From: JAEUJM01 sp041918615
GTDB lineage: Bacteria; Actinomycetota; Acidimicrobiia; Acidimicrobiales; DATDAH01
Direction of reading: 5' to 3'
Assembly (NCBI GenBank): GCA_041918615.1
Contig: JAYRVH010000068.1
Span: forward strand, 9,685 to 73,684
Length of the DNA stretch: 64,000 bases
Part shown: positions 51,168 to 61,697 of the stretch, piece after piece
How the letters are laid out: the number at the start of each line of letters is the position of its first letter
Position numbering within the stretch: position 1 is the stretch's first letter
Made by a program: the position numbers and the translations under genes
Notes under the pieces: generated by a model
The model's input: only the letters and a program-made list of their open reading frames with translations
What the model was told of the DNA's origin: nothing
Database searches by the model: none

Positions 51168-52451
51168 ATGTTCGATCCGATCGAGGGCTGCCACCTGGGG
51201 CTGAAGGAGCTCGCCTCGGAGGACCGGCGTGGGTGGTCGGCGGCGGCCCGCGCCGATCGGGTGCGGGGCCTGGCCCGGTTGGCCGAGCGCACCCAGGCCG
51301 TGCTGTTGCGGGCGGTCGTCGACTGGGACGCCGGCAAGGACTGGGCGCTCGACGGGCAGCTCGGTGCCGCTTCCTGGCTGGCGTGGCAGGCCCCCATGGT
51401 CAAGACCCAGGGGTCCCGCCTCGTCGACGACGCCCGCTTCGTGGCCCGCCACCCCGACATCGCCGACGCCCTCGCCCAAGGCGGCATCACTGCCGCCCAT
51501 GTGACGGCGATGGCCCGCGCCGAGACCCACCACGAAACAGAGTTCGCCATCTGCAAGGAATCGCTGCTCGAGTCCGCCCGGGACATGAACCCCACCGACT
51601 TCGCCGCGGTGTGCCGCAACTGGGCCAACCTCGTCGACGACCGCGCCCCCCGAGACCACGCCCAACGTGGGTTCCGGGTCCGCGAGCTCATGGACGGCTG
51701 GGGGGTCCCCGACGGCGTGTTGGACCCCGAGACCTGCGCCCTCTGGAAAGCATGCATGAAGGACCTCAACCCGCCCGACACCACCGACACCCCCGAAGGG
51801 CCCCGCACCGCCAACCAACGCGGCGCCGACACCCTCGCCGACCTGTGTCGCCGCCACCTCCGCGGCCACACCGGCGACGCCCCGTCGGTCACCGCCGACA
51901 TCGTCGTCGACTCCGACACCCTCACCCGCCACCGATTCGCCCAGTTCCTCCTCCCCGCCGACCGGGCCCCCCACGACCCCGGCTGGGAGACCTGCACCAT
52001 CGACGGCCGGCCCCTCGGGCTCCGCGACGCCGAACGACTCCTCTGCGACAGCCCCATCGGCGCCCTCATCGTCGACCGGGACGGCGAGATCCTCGACGTC
52101 GGCCGCCAGAACCGCCAATACAACCGGGCCCAACGCCGCGCCATGGCCCGCCGCGACGGCCCCTGTTGCCCCTGGCCCGGCTGCGACCGCCCCTACCAAT
52201 GGCTCGACGGCCACCACCTCGACTTCTGGGAACACGGCGGCCACACCGACCTCGACCGCGGCGCCCTCGTCTGCCGCCGACACCACATCCTCATCCACAC
52301 CGGCGGCTGGACCCTCCAACGCCACCCCGACACCGGCATCTACACCGCCACCAGCCCCGACGGCCGCACCTTCACCAACGACCCCCGCACCAAACACCAC
52401 ACCCGAGACCCCAACACCACCACCAACGCTCGAGCCCCCGCCCGGATCTGA
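51168..52451 (+). CDS. DUF222 / 13E12-type HNH endonuclease-like protein
   Basis: 427 residues. An N-terminal helical DUF222 domain (about 20-300) precedes a C-terminal HNH motif: CPWPGC, LDGHHLDFWEHGGHTDLDRGAL and CRRHHILIH, with both Cys pairs and the metal/catalytic His residues present. These 13E12-repeat proteins occur in many copies in actinobacteria and are suspected mobile or phage-related nucleases; function unproven. The second half of the gene is strongly C-biased on the coding strand (almost every codon ends in C), unlike neighbours, ending in a Thr/Asn/His-rich tail. It has its own leaderless promoter. Confidence 0.9.
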   Translation: MFDPIEGCHLGLKELASEDRRGWSAAARADRVRGLARLAERTQAVLLRAVVDWDAGKDWALDGQLGAASWLAWQAPMVKTQGSRLVDDARFVARHPDIADALAQGGITAAHVTAMARAETHHETEFAICKESLLESARDMNPTDFAAVCRNWANLVDDRAPRDHAQRGFRVRELMDGWGVPDGVLDPETCALWKACMKDLNPPDTTDTPEGPRTANQRGADTLADLCRRHLRGHTGDAPSVTADIVVDSDTLTRHRFAQFLLPADRAPHDPGWETCTIDGRPLGLRDAERLLCDSPIGALIVDRDGEILDVGRQNRQYNRAQRRAMARRDGPCCPWPGCDRPYQWLDGHHLDFWEHGGHTDLDRGALVCRRHHILIHTGGWTLQRHPDTGIYTATSPDGRTFTNDPRTKHHTRDPNTTTNARAPARI

Positions 52452-52680
52452 GCAGGAGAGCGGGCGCCGTCCGAACGCGTCTCGATGTCGTCGTGAGTCA
52501 CCACCTCCACACGGTGCGCAGCGAGCTTCCAGCGCCCATCCGCAGCATCACCGCGAGCGACTCCCGCTGCTGAGCCATTCAATGCAGGAAGCGCACCCTG
52601 GGAGCGGCGCGATCTTCAACAAACGCCTCGCGGCCAGCGCAAATTCCCCCGGGCAGGGGCGATGCGTCTGATAGCCCGGG

Positions 52681-53589
52681 GTGGTGGCGAAGATGCACGA
52701 GGGGGAGGTGGACATCGACCCCGCGCTGGTCGAGCAGCTGGTGGCCGAGCAGTTTCCCGACCTGACCACTCGGCCCGTGCGCACCATCGCGTCGACGGGC
52801 ACGGTGAACGCCATCTACCGGTTGGGCGACGATCTGTGCGTGCGCCTTCCCCGGGTGAAGGAGTGGGCCGACAGCGGTGACCGCGAGCTGACCTGGCTGC
52901 CCCGGCTGGCGCCGCACCTCACGCTTGCGATCCCCGAGCCCGTCCATCGGGGCGAACCCGGGCTCGGCTATCCGTTCGGCTGGGCGATCTACCGCTGGAT
53001 CGAGGGCGTGAACTACGACCCCACTCCCGGCCCCGACTCCACGAGCAGCGCCGACGACCAGCTACTGGCTGGCGAACTGGCATCCTTCGTCCTCGAACTG
53101 CGGCGGGTCGACACTGCCGGTGCGCCGTTGGCAGGTCGGCACCCGTTGGCCGACCTCGACGACGTGACCCGGGCCGCCATCGTCGCCTCCGACAGCGTGA
53201 TCGACCGGCACGCGTCGACCGAGGCGTGGGACCGCGCCCTCGCCGCGCCGGCATGGGACGGCCGACGCACCTGGATCCACACCGACCTGCTGCCAACCAA
53301 CCTGCTGGTCGATCCCCAGACCGGGCGCCTCACCGCGGTGATCGACTTCGGCGGCACGGGTGCGGGCGATCCCGCCGCCGACGTCGTGGCGGCGTGGAGC
53401 GTGTTCGGCCCCGCCGGCCGGGCCACCTATCGATCTGCCCTCGAGGTCGACGACGCCACCTGGGCGCGAGCCCGCGGCATCGCCCTGCACCAGGCCGCGC
53501 TGATCATCCCCTACTACGCCGAGACCAACCCCGACTTCGTCACCATGGCGACCCGCACGGTCGGCCAGGTGCTGTCGGACCAGCCCTGA
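52681..53589 (+). CDS. Aminoglycoside phosphotransferase-family (APH) kinase-like protein
   Basis: 302 residues. Kinase-like fold with the catalytic loop HTDLLPTNLLV (Asp and Asn) and the metal-binding DFGGTGAGDPAAD, plus the N-lobe TGTVNAIYRLGDDLCVRLPR. The family phosphorylates small molecules including, but not only, antibiotics; here the substrate is unknown and resistance should not be assumed. GTG 52681 or ATG 52693 could start it. A 229-base gap without recognisable features separates it from the HNH gene. Confidence 0.85.
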   Translation: MVAKMHEGEVDIDPALVEQLVAEQFPDLTTRPVRTIASTGTVNAIYRLGDDLCVRLPRVKEWADSGDRELTWLPRLAPHLTLAIPEPVHRGEPGLGYPFGWAIYRWIEGVNYDPTPGPDSTSSADDQLLAGELASFVLELRRVDTAGAPLAGRHPLADLDDVTRAAIVASDSVIDRHASTEAWDRALAAPAWDGRRTWIHTDLLPTNLLVDPQTGRLTAVIDFGGTGAGDPAADVVAAWSVFGPAGRATYRSALEVDDATWARARGIALHQAALIIPYYAETNPDFVTMATRTVGQVLSDQP

Positions 53590-53748
53590 ACGGCGCCGCC
53601 GCGTAGGCTGGTCGAGCCCAGCACGGCCAGGTCGACCCGGGGACAGGTCCCGCACCGTGGGCACGGACGTGATGGCAGGATCCCCTCGGTGGCGTCGGGC
53701 CGAGGCTCGCAGACGCCTGGAGTCGCCGGCCTGGGCAGCCCGAGCGGG

Positions 53749-55011
53749 TTACGCCGGGACGGGGACCGGGTGCATCCGAGGCCCCGGGGTGAACGCGACG
53801 GGGATGTGCTTGATGCCCCCGATGAAGTTGGAGCGCAGGCGCTCCACGTCGCCGGCCAGGCGCATGTCGGGGGTGCGGCGGATGATCTGCTCGAAGAGCA
53901 GGCGCAGCTCGAGGCGGGCCAGGTTGGCGCCGAGGCAGAAGTGGGCGCCACCACCACCGAAGGCGATGTGGTCGTTGGGCGTGCGGGTGACGTCGAAGCG
54001 GAAGGGGTCGTCGAAGACCTCTTCGTCGCGGTTGCCCGAGACGAACCACATGGCCACCTTGTCGCCGGCCTTGATGGTCTTGTCGCGCAGCGCGTAGTCG
54101 CGGGTGGCCTGACGGCGGAAGTACAGCACCGGCGACGCCCAGCGCAGGATCTCCTCGACCGCCGTCGGCAACAGCTCGGGCTGCGCGCAGAGCAGGGCGA
54201 ACTGGTCGGGGTTGGTCATGAGGGCGTGCATGCCGTGGGCCGTGGCGTTGCGGGTGGTCTCGTTGCCGGCGACGGCGAGGAGCAGGATGAACAGCTCGAA
54301 CTCCTCGGAGGTGAGCTTGTCGCCCTCGATCTCGGCGTTGATGAGCCGGGTGACGATGTCGTCGCGGGGATCGGTGCGACGGGCCTCACCGAGGGCGGCG
54401 GCGTACATGTAGAGCTCTGCGGCGGCGGCCTGGGCGCTGGCCTTGTTGTCGGGGTCCTTGTTGTACTCGGGGTCGTCGGCGCCGACCATGGCGTTCGACC
54501 ACTCGAAGAGCAGGTGGCGCTCCTCCTGGGGGACACCCATGATGTCGGCGATGGCCTGCAGCGGCAGCTCGGCGGCCAGATCGGTGACGAACTCGCACTC
54601 GCCCCGCTCGATCACCGAGTCGACGATGAGCTCGGACCGATAGGCGAGGTGGGACTCGAGCATCCCGATCATCCGGGGGGTGAAGCCCTTGTTGACGAGC
54701 ATCCTGTACCGCGTGTGCCGCGGCGGGTCGGTCATCACCATGATCTTCCCGCGCATGTCCATGGCCGCGTCGTAGGACGAGGGCTCCATCAGGGTGATGC
54801 CGCCCTGTTCCGCGCTGAAGGTCTCGTGGTCACGGTTCACCGCGACCAGGTCGGCGTGCCTGGTGATCGACCAGAAGCCCGGGCCATCGGGCTCGGGGGT
54901 CCAGTGCACCGGGTCCTCGGCCCGCAGCACCGTGAACATCTCGTGGTGTTCGGCCCGTGCGAAGCGGTCCGGGTCACACAGATCGACGTCTTCGAGCAAC
55001 ATGTTCGGCAT
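53749..55011 (-). CDS. Cytochrome P450
   Basis: 420 residues. I-helix AGNETTRNA, ExxR in VEEILRWASP-like region, and the heme loop FGGGGAHFCLGANLARLEL with the thiolate Cys. The AGNETTRN and HFCLGANLAR combination resembles actinobacterial CYP125/CYP142-type steroid side-chain hydroxylases, which is a hint only. ATG 55011 is preferred; an in-frame GTG at 55068 would add 19 residues. Downstream of fadD on the same strand, 162 bases apart. Confidence 0.92.
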   Translation of the reverse strand: MPNMLLEDVDLCDPDRFARAEHHEMFTVLRAEDPVHWTPEPDGPGFWSITRHADLVAVNRDHETFSAEQGGITLMEPSSYDAAMDMRGKIMVMTDPPRHTRYRMLVNKGFTPRMIGMLESHLAYRSELIVDSVIERGECEFVTDLAAELPLQAIADIMGVPQEERHLLFEWSNAMVGADDPEYNKDPDNKASAQAAAAELYMYAAALGEARRTDPRDDIVTRLINAEIEGDKLTSEEFELFILLLAVAGNETTRNATAHGMHALMTNPDQFALLCAQPELLPTAVEEILRWASPVLYFRRQATRDYALRDKTIKAGDKVAMWFVSGNRDEEVFDDPFRFDVTRTPNDHIAFGGGGAHFCLGANLARLELRLLFEQIIRRTPDMRLAGDVERLRSNFIGGIKHIPVAFTPGPRMHPVPVPA

Positions 55012-55173
55012 CCCTTGGGCGGCGTGGTGGGTCCTGGTGACCGTCGGCCGGTGAGGGCCCGATTCCACCGTGCGGTCGGCGCGGGACCCTAGTCGCGTTG
55101 CGCGACGCCCCCCGACCGCGCCAGTTGGAGGTCGTGGCCTACCAGAACTGCCGGAACGGATGGACGGTCGTGC

Positions 55174-56742
<1,569 letters not shown>

Positions 56743-56749
56743 GACCCCG

Positions 56750-56772
56750 ACGCTAGCCGTGACAATGGTCAC
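56750..56772 (-). promoter_or_regulatory. Leaderless promoter and palindromic operator of fadD-like gene
   Basis: -10 hexamer TAGCGT (56750-56755, minus strand) ends 7 bases before ATG 56742. The palindrome GTGAC-AATG-GTCAC (56759-56772) covers the spacer upstream of it, a position suited to a TetR-family fatty-acid repressor. No such regulator is adjacent. Confidence 0.5.
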
Positions 56773-56789
56773 TCCGCCCCGCGGGCGGA

Positions 56790-57857
56790 TCAGGGGGTGG
56801 TGGGATCGATCTGGGCGTCGTCGCAGCTCTCGGGGGCGTTGACCACGTTGCAGCGGGCGTAGCCCCCGCCGGGGAACTCGACCGTGTAGCCGCTCCGGGG
56901 CGCCGGCGGCTCGGTGGCCGGGTAGTCGGTGCTCACCCACTGGGCGCCGCTGGCGAAGGCGTCCTCTCGATCGGTGGTGTCACCGCCCTGGGCTCTGAGC
57001 AGCTCGCTGTCGGCCCGGGTTCGGATGATGAACCCGGCGTCGACCAGGCGTTGGATCTCGTCGAGGTCGGCGACCGGGTCGTTGAGCTTGATGAAGGCGG
57101 CGTCGGGCCGACCCTCGGCCGAGGGGGTGAAGAGCACCCGTCCCTCGAGCGACGGATGACCCTCGGTGTAGAGGTCGCGGATCGCGTCCTCGTTGTCCAT
57201 GGCGAACATCACACGGCCACGCGAGTCGCCCAGGTTCGGCCAGCCCTCGGGGACGGCCTCGGCGAGGGTGGCGGCATCGCCGCGCACGTCGTCGGGGAGG
57301 ATGATCTCGTCGTCGGCGAACACCGAGCGGATGTCGGCGTCGATCTGGTCGATGCCGTCGGCCCCGAACTCCTCGGGCTGGGCCTTCACCTCGACCAGCA
57401 CGCCGAGCGGCACGTGGCCGGGGTGGGCGGTCGACCACTCGCGGATCTCGGTGAGGCAGTCGGTGAAGAGGTCGCAGGTGGAGATCGGGTCGAAGTCGGG
57501 GAAGTGGAACACGTGCAGGGCGCCGTCCTGCAGCCAGACGTCGAGCTCGAACGACCGCAGTCCGCCGTCCAGCTGCTCGGTGAGCGGCTGGTGTGTGTAG
57601 TCGAGAGCGACTGCGGCGGGGGAGAGCCCGCCGATCTGGTCGAAGTTGGAGATGTGGTAGCTGTTGTGCGAGCCGATCACCTGGATCTGGTTGAGCGCGA
57701 CCGTGTCGTCGGGCGACGCCGCCTCGGCGGTGGGCGTGGCCCCGGCCGGCTCGGCGACCCTGGCCGGCGAGCCCGAGCTCGAGCAGGCTCCGGACACGAG
57801 GACGAGCAGGGCGAGGCACGTGAGCAGGAAGGCAGTCCGGCGGCGCATGATGTGCAT
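56790..57857 (-). CDS. PI-PLC-like (calcium-dependent phosphoinositide phospholipase C family) lipoprotein
   Basis: 355 residues. Signal peptide with a basic start (MRRRTAFLL) and Cys lipidation site in LVSGAC; then a TIM-barrel PLC-like domain with the first catalytic His in QVIGSHNSYHISN and second in GALHVFHFPDFD, Glu/Asp metal residues in SFELDVWLQDG. Likely cleaves phosphodiesters outside the cell. ATG 57857 or 57848 can start. Divergent from the MaoC leader frame. Confidence 0.8.
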   Translation of the reverse strand: MHIMRRRTAFLLTCLALLVLVSGACSSSGSPARVAEPAGATPTAEAASPDDTVALNQIQVIGSHNSYHISNFDQIGGLSPAAVALDYTHQPLTEQLDGGLRSFELDVWLQDGALHVFHFPDFDPISTCDLFTDCLTEIREWSTAHPGHVPLGVLVEVKAQPEEFGADGIDQIDADIRSVFADDEIILPDDVRGDAATLAEAVPEGWPNLGDSRGRVMFAMDNEDAIRDLYTEGHPSLEGRVLFTPSAEGRPDAAFIKLNDPVADLDEIQRLVDAGFIIRTRADSELLRAQGGDTTDREDAFASGAQWVSTDYPATEPPAPRSGYTVEFPGGGYARCNVVNAPESCDDAQIDPTTP

Positions 57858-57916
57858 TGTTACCGGTCGGTTCGCCTGGTGTTCATCTCCGTCACCCTGG
57901 TCCTCGCACGGGCTTC

Positions 57917-57922
57917 TACAGT
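57917..57922 (+). promoter_or_regulatory. -10 element TACAGT before a leader frame
   Basis: TACAGT ends 6 bases before an ATG at 57929 that opens a 30-codon frame. The surrounding TTCTACAGT resembles TCTACGGT before the leader at 22221. Confidence 0.45.
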
Positions 57923-57928
57923 GCTCGG

Positions 57929-58021
57929 ATGGATCGTGAGGCGACGCCGCGGCGACGAGCATCGGGAATCGCCGGGCTCCGAGACCGAAGGCCCCTGGTC
58001 GTCCTCGACGAGGTCGGGTAG
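57929..58021 (+). CDS. Putative 30-residue Arg-rich leader peptide coupled to MaoC gene
   Basis: Opens MDREATPRRRASGIAG and ends at a TAG that shares its last G with the GTG start of the dehydratase (TAGTG). Located 6 bases after a -10 hexamer, so leaderless translation of this frame is expected. The N-terminus closely resembles the leader at 22221 (MDKQAAPRSRAT): M, D, A, P, R, R and A coincide, with K/R, E/Q and S/T swaps. Translation and function are unproven. Confidence 0.45.
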   Translation: MDREATPRRRASGIAGLRDRRPLVVLDEVG

Positions 58022-58476
58022 TGCCGACGGTCTTCGCGTCGCCCGACGAGCTGCTCGATGCCGTCGGTCGCGACCTCGGTAGCAGTGACTGGCTCGAGGT
58101 GACCCAGGAGCGGGTCGACCAGTTCAGCGAGGCCACCCGGACGTGGCAGTGGATCCACGAGCCGGGCGAGCGGGCCGACGCCGGGCCCTTCGGGGGCCCC
58201 ATCTCGCACGGCTACCTCACCCTGTCCCTCGTCAACTGGATGCTGCCGCAGCTCATCGAGGTCCAGGGGGCGTCGCTCGGCGTGAACTACGGCACCGGTC
58301 GGGTGCGCTTCCCGGCCCCCGTCCCGGTAGGTGCCCGAATCCGGGGCCACGGCGCATTGACGGCAGCCGAGCCGGTGCGCGGCGGGGCGCAGGCCACCGT
58401 GCGGGTGACCGTCGAGGTCGAGGGCAACGACAAGCCCGCCTGCGTGGTCGACACCCTCAGCCGGTACCTCGTCTGA
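58021..58476 (+). CDS. MaoC-like (R)-specific enoyl-CoA hydratase
   Basis: 151 residues, single hot-dog domain. The hydratase-2 motif is spread over TWQWIHEPGERADAGPFGGP and ISHGYLTLSLVNWML, with Asp/His replaced by the family equivalents (QWIH). Hydrates trans-2-enoyl-CoA in fatty-acid breakdown or PHA precursor supply. GTG 58021 overlaps the stop of an upstream leader frame. A five-codon frame (58476-58493) links its stop to the Nudix gene. Confidence 0.87.
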   Translation: MPTVFASPDELLDAVGRDLGSSDWLEVTQERVDQFSEATRTWQWIHEPGERADAGPFGGPISHGYLTLSLVNWMLPQLIEVQGASLGVNYGTGRVRFPAPVPVGARIRGHGALTAAEPVRGGAQATVRVTVEVEGNDKPACVVDTLSRYLV

Positions 58477-58494
58477 TGGCGACCGACGCCTGAT

Positions 58495-59244
58495 GTGGGC
58501 GAGTTCGTGATGTTCACCGACGACGTCTCCCGAGAGGTGCCGGACGCCGTCCCGGCGGCCACGGTGATCCTGCTGCGCGACACGGATGCGGGGCTCGAGA
58601 CCCTGATGCTCCGGCGCAACTCGAAGCTGGCGTTCGCCGGGGGGCACTGGGTGTTCCCCGGGGGGCGGGTCGACCCTGGCGATCTGGACGACGACCCCGC
58701 CGTCGACGACCCCGCCGTCGACGGGTTGGGTGCCGCCCGCCGCGCCGCCGTGCGCGAAGCGGCCGAGGAGGCGGGCCTGGTCGTGGACGAGGGCAGCCTC
58801 GTCCCGTTCGCCCACTGGACGCCCCCGGCCATCGCCATCAAGCGGTTCGCCACCTGGTTCTTCCTGGCCCCCGCACCCACCGGTGAGGTGATGATCGACG
58901 GCGGTGAGATCCACGACCACACGTGGGCGCAGCCGGCCGACGCGATCCGGCGTCGTGACCTCGGCGAGATCGAGCTCAGCCCGCCCACCTGGCGAAGCCT
59001 CGACCGGTTGTCCCGGCCGGCCACGGTCGCCGAGGCCGTGGCCGATGCCGAATCGTCCCCCGTCGAGCACTTCGTCACCCAGATCGCCCGGGTCGACGGC
59101 GGTGCGGTGGCGCTGTGGCACGGCGACGCCGGGTACGAGACCGCCGACCCGGAAGCCGACGGCCCACGTCACCGGCTCTGGATGGTGGCGGACGGCTGGC
59201 GCTACGAACGAGATCTCGAACCCGAGGGAGACCAGAAGACATGA
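58495..59244 (+). CDS. Nudix hydrolase (NUDT19-like)
   Basis: 249 residues. The Nudix box is spread over FPGGRVDPGD, a variable insert and AAVREAAEEAGL, as in CoA-type NUDT19 proteins; REAAEEAGL holds the metal ligands. The insert contains a 15-base tandem duplication (58690-58719, encoding DDPAV twice). Probably hydrolyses acyl-CoA or nucleotide diphosphates. GTG 58495, or ATG 58510, starts it. Its stop overlaps the SDR start (ATGA). Confidence 0.85.
   Translation: MGEFVMFTDDVSREVPDAVPAATVILLRDTDAGLETLMLRRNSKLAFAGGHWVFPGGRVDPGDLDDDPAVDDPAVDGLGAARRAAVREAAEEAGLVVDEGSLVPFAHWTPPAIAIKRFATWFFLAPAPTGEVMIDGGEIHDHTWAQPADAIRRRDLGEIELSPPTWRSLDRLSRPATVAEAVADAESSPVEHFVTQIARVDGGAVALWHGDAGYETADPEADGPRHRLWMVADGWRYERDLEPEGDQKT
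58690..58719 (+). repeat. 15-bp tandem duplication in the Nudix box insert
   Basis: GACGACCCCGCCGTC occurs twice in direct succession, in frame, adding five residues to the loop between the Nudix Gly and Glu motifs. Confidence 0.85.
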
Positions 59245-60032
59245 GCGTGCTCGATCAATTCCTGATGACCGACCGGGTGGCCGTGATCACCGGCGCCGGA
59301 CGCGGCATCGGCGCGTCCATCGCCCGCACCTACGCCGAGGCCGGGGCCGACGTGGTGTTGTCGGCCCGCACCCAGGAGCAGCTCGAGGAGGTGGGGGCCG
59401 AGATCGAGGCCCTGGGCCGGCGTGCCGTGCTGGTACCTGCCGACCTCACCGACACCGCCAACCTCGGGGTGCTCGTCGATCGGGCCGTCGCCGAGTTCGG
59501 TCGGCTCGACACGGTGGTCAACAACGTGGGCGGGACGGCTCCCCGTGGGTTCCTCGACACGTCCGAGGGCTTCTTCGAACGGGCCTTCCACTTCAACGTC
59601 ACGACGGCGTTCGCACTCACGAAGGCGGCCACCCCGCACCTCTTGGCGAGCGACGGTGCCAGCGTCGTCAACATCTCGTCGATGATGGGCCGCCGGGCCG
59701 ACCGGGGCTTCGTGGCCTACGGCACTGCGAAGGGCGCCCTGGCACACCTGACCCGACTGCTGGCGTGCGACCTGGCCCCGAAGGTGAGGGTGAACGCCAT
59801 CGCCGTGGGGTCGGTGGCCACCTCTGCGCTGCAGACGGTGCTCGACAACGAGGAGCTCGAGCGCGAGATGGTGGACAACACGCCGCTCCGGCGTCTGGGC
59901 CAGCCAACCGACATCGCCCTCGGCGCTCTGTGGCTGGCGTCGCCCGCGGGCAGCTTCGTCACCGGCAAGGTCATCGAGATCGACGGCGGTCTCGAGGCCC
60001 CCAACCTGGCGCTGGGCCTGCCCGACCTCTGA
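59241..60032 (+). CDS. Short-chain dehydrogenase/reductase
   Basis: 263 residues. NAD(P) motif VITGAGRGIGASIARTYAEAG, NNVGG, catalytic Ser in NISSMMG and Tyr/Lys in AYGTAKGALAHLTR, and the C-terminal GKVIEIDGGLEAP. Likely a 3-hydroxyacyl-CoA or alcohol dehydrogenase following the hydratase, which would match a beta-oxidation-like module. ATG overlaps the Nudix stop. Confidence 0.92.
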   Translation: MSVLDQFLMTDRVAVITGAGRGIGASIARTYAEAGADVVLSARTQEQLEEVGAEIEALGRRAVLVPADLTDTANLGVLVDRAVAEFGRLDTVVNNVGGTAPRGFLDTSEGFFERAFHFNVTTAFALTKAATPHLLASDGASVVNISSMMGRRADRGFVAYGTAKGALAHLTRLLACDLAPKVRVNAIAVGSVATSALQTVLDNEELEREMVDNTPLRRLGQPTDIALGALWLASPAGSFVTGKVIEIDGGLEAPNLALGLPDL

Positions 60033-60092
60033 CCGCCGCTCCGCCGCTCCGCGCCGGCCGCGAGCGGAATCCGGTGGACCCGTCAGCGGCGG
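60033..60092. terminator. GC-rich inverted repeat between convergent genes
   Basis: CCGCCGCT (60033-60040) pairs with AGCGGCGG (60085-60092) over a 44-base loop between and slightly into convergent stops. Weak evidence for a terminator. Confidence 0.3.
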
Positions 60093-60904
60093 GGTGGCGG
60101 CGGGGTGAGGCGGCTCCAGGCGTCTGGTGGTGCCGACGTCGGCGCAGCCGGGATGGCCGGAGTGGCCGTGGTGGCGTGGCCGTTCGAAGCCGCCTGGCCC
60201 CCGGCGGGGGCGCGGGTCGGAGCATTGGCGGTCGGGGAGCGTCGGACCGTCGTCGCTCCGGTCATGACCTGTTCGATGTCGGTTAGCACACCGACCTCGT
60301 CGAGGGCGTGAAGCACCTCGTGGGTGTTGATCGAACTGAGGAACACCGCGGCGCGGCCGTCGGCGCGGTGGATCACGATGCCGGGATCGGTGCTTCGCTC
60401 GCGACCGGGGACCACGACCATCCGGGCCACCCGGTCCCAGAGGATGACGGCCTGCGGGCGACGCTTCGTGCCGAGTTCGGCGACGGCGAGGCCCCGCTGA
60501 TCGACGAGCAGCCGGCAACGGCCGTCGGGAGCGTTCGGTTCCCAGGCGCCGAACGCCTGGCCGGACAGTGACGCCCACGGCGTGTCGTGACTGGTGCGCC
60601 GGGCGCGGCGCTGCACGACCCGTTCGCCGATCACGACGGCGGCGGCGAAGGCGAGCGCGGCGAAGGCGGGCGCCAGGTTCACGATGCCGGCGCTGACCAC
60701 CGTTGCGCCGACGACGATCCCGGCGCTCAGGAGTGTCGTGGGCGTTGCCGACGGCTTCGTCGGGCGGGCCGCCATGGCCACCAGCGCCTGGCGGACGGGC
60801 GTGCTCCCCGCACCGGGGTCGATCACGTCGACGATGACGTGCGACGCCGGGCCGCGCAGCCGGTGGATCATCCCCGCTGTTGTCGTGTCTGTCGATGCCG
60901 TCAT
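60083..60904 (-). CDS. Hypothetical membrane-anchored protein
   Basis: 273 residues. Two hydrophobic helices near residues 55-95 (LLSAGIVVGATVVSAGIVNL, FAALAFAAAVVIGERVV), then a soluble domain with GRCRLLVDQRGLAVAELG and a Pro/Ala/Thr-rich C-terminus ending PPPPRR. No family recognised. ATG 60904 has a good ribosome site (GGGAGAGG). Downstream of the M50-like protease gene after 109 bases, same strand. Confidence 0.62.
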   Translation of the reverse strand: MTASTDTTTAGMIHRLRGPASHVIVDVIDPGAGSTPVRQALVAMAARPTKPSATPTTLLSAGIVVGATVVSAGIVNLAPAFAALAFAAAVVIGERVVQRRARRTSHDTPWASLSGQAFGAWEPNAPDGRCRLLVDQRGLAVAELGTKRRPQAVILWDRVARMVVVPGRERSTDPGIVIHRADGRAAVFLSSINTHEVLHALDEVGVLTDIEQVMTGATTVRRSPTANAPTRAPAGGQAASNGHATTATPAIPAAPTSAPPDAWSRLTPPPPRR

Positions 60905-61013
60905 CGCCTCTCCCTTGTCCTCGGGCTGTCCTCGGGCTCGTCCCCCGGCTGTCCTCTGGCGCCACGGACTCTGTACCCCGTCGGCGCGGCGTGCGCCGAC
61001 CTGAGGGTCTGGG

Positions 61014-61697
61014 TCAGGTCGGTCGCAGGAGCAGGGCGGCAGAGAGCCCGAGGCATGCCGCCGACAGCACCACGAACCCGGCGGCCACCAGGCCCGTCGG
61101 CACGACCCGGGTGAGTTGCGAGACCCGCTGGGCGTCGTTGAGCCCGCCCGCGGCACGGGAACGCCCCCGGGCGAGGTGCCAGGCGGAGCGCAGCCCACCG
61201 AGCCCGAGCAGCCAGGCGAGTGCGATGGTGGCCGTGCGGGTGATCACTTCGTCGCCTTCGGTGGCGGCGAGCCACAGGACGGCGACGGTGACGGCGAAGA
61301 CCGTGATGCCCCAGAGGTTGCGGACCCAGAGCACGAGGGCCAGGGCGGAGAAGGCGGCACTGACGAGCAGGAACGTGCGGTGGTCCCCGCTCGAGACCGC
61401 CCATGCCGCGAGCAGCGCGACCAGTCCAGGTGCCGGGTAACCGGCCAGGGTGAACAACGTGAGCCGCAGGCGGGGGAGGCGCCCGCCGACGAGGGTGAGG
61501 GTCTCGCCCGAGGCGTCGAGGGCGATGGACACACGGCGCACCCGGCCGCCCACGAGGATGCCCACGCCCGCGTGGCCCAGTTCGTGGACGAGGGTGACGA
61601 CATGGGCCAGGGCCCGGCCGGTGGCGCGCCCGAAGAAGAGCAGGCCGATACCTGTGCCGACGAGTGCGGCGAAGGCCGGGCTGGCGGTGTCGGGCAC
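61014..61697 (-). CDS. M50-family (M50B-like) membrane metalloprotease
   Basis: 227 residues, about five helices. The zinc motif HELGH lies in the first helix (VVTLVHELGHAGVGILVGG), with a possible third ligand in the LAGYPAPGLVALL region, like the M50B-type proteins of actinobacteria. Substrate unknown. GTG 61697 is the likely start. Confidence 0.78.
   Translation of the reverse strand: MPDTASPAFAALVGTGIGLLFFGRATGRALAHVVTLVHELGHAGVGILVGGRVRRVSIALDASGETLTLVGGRLPRLRLTLFTLAGYPAPGLVALLAAWAVSSGDHRTFLLVSAAFSALALVLWVRNLWGITVFAVTVAVLWLAATEGDEVITRTATIALAWLLGLGGLRSAWHLARGRSRAAGGLNDAQRVSQLTRVVPTGLVAAGFVVLSAACLGLSAALLLRPT

Noticed and set aside
52681..53589. Calling the APH-like kinase an antibiotic-resistance gene
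   Set aside because: The family is broad and only the general kinase motifs are visible; nothing points to an aminoglycoside substrate.
55012..55173. A leaderless start for the P450 at GTG 55068
   Set aside because: The nearest -10 (TAGGGT) is 17 bases away, outside the spacing seen elsewhere; the ATG at 55011 fits the family better.
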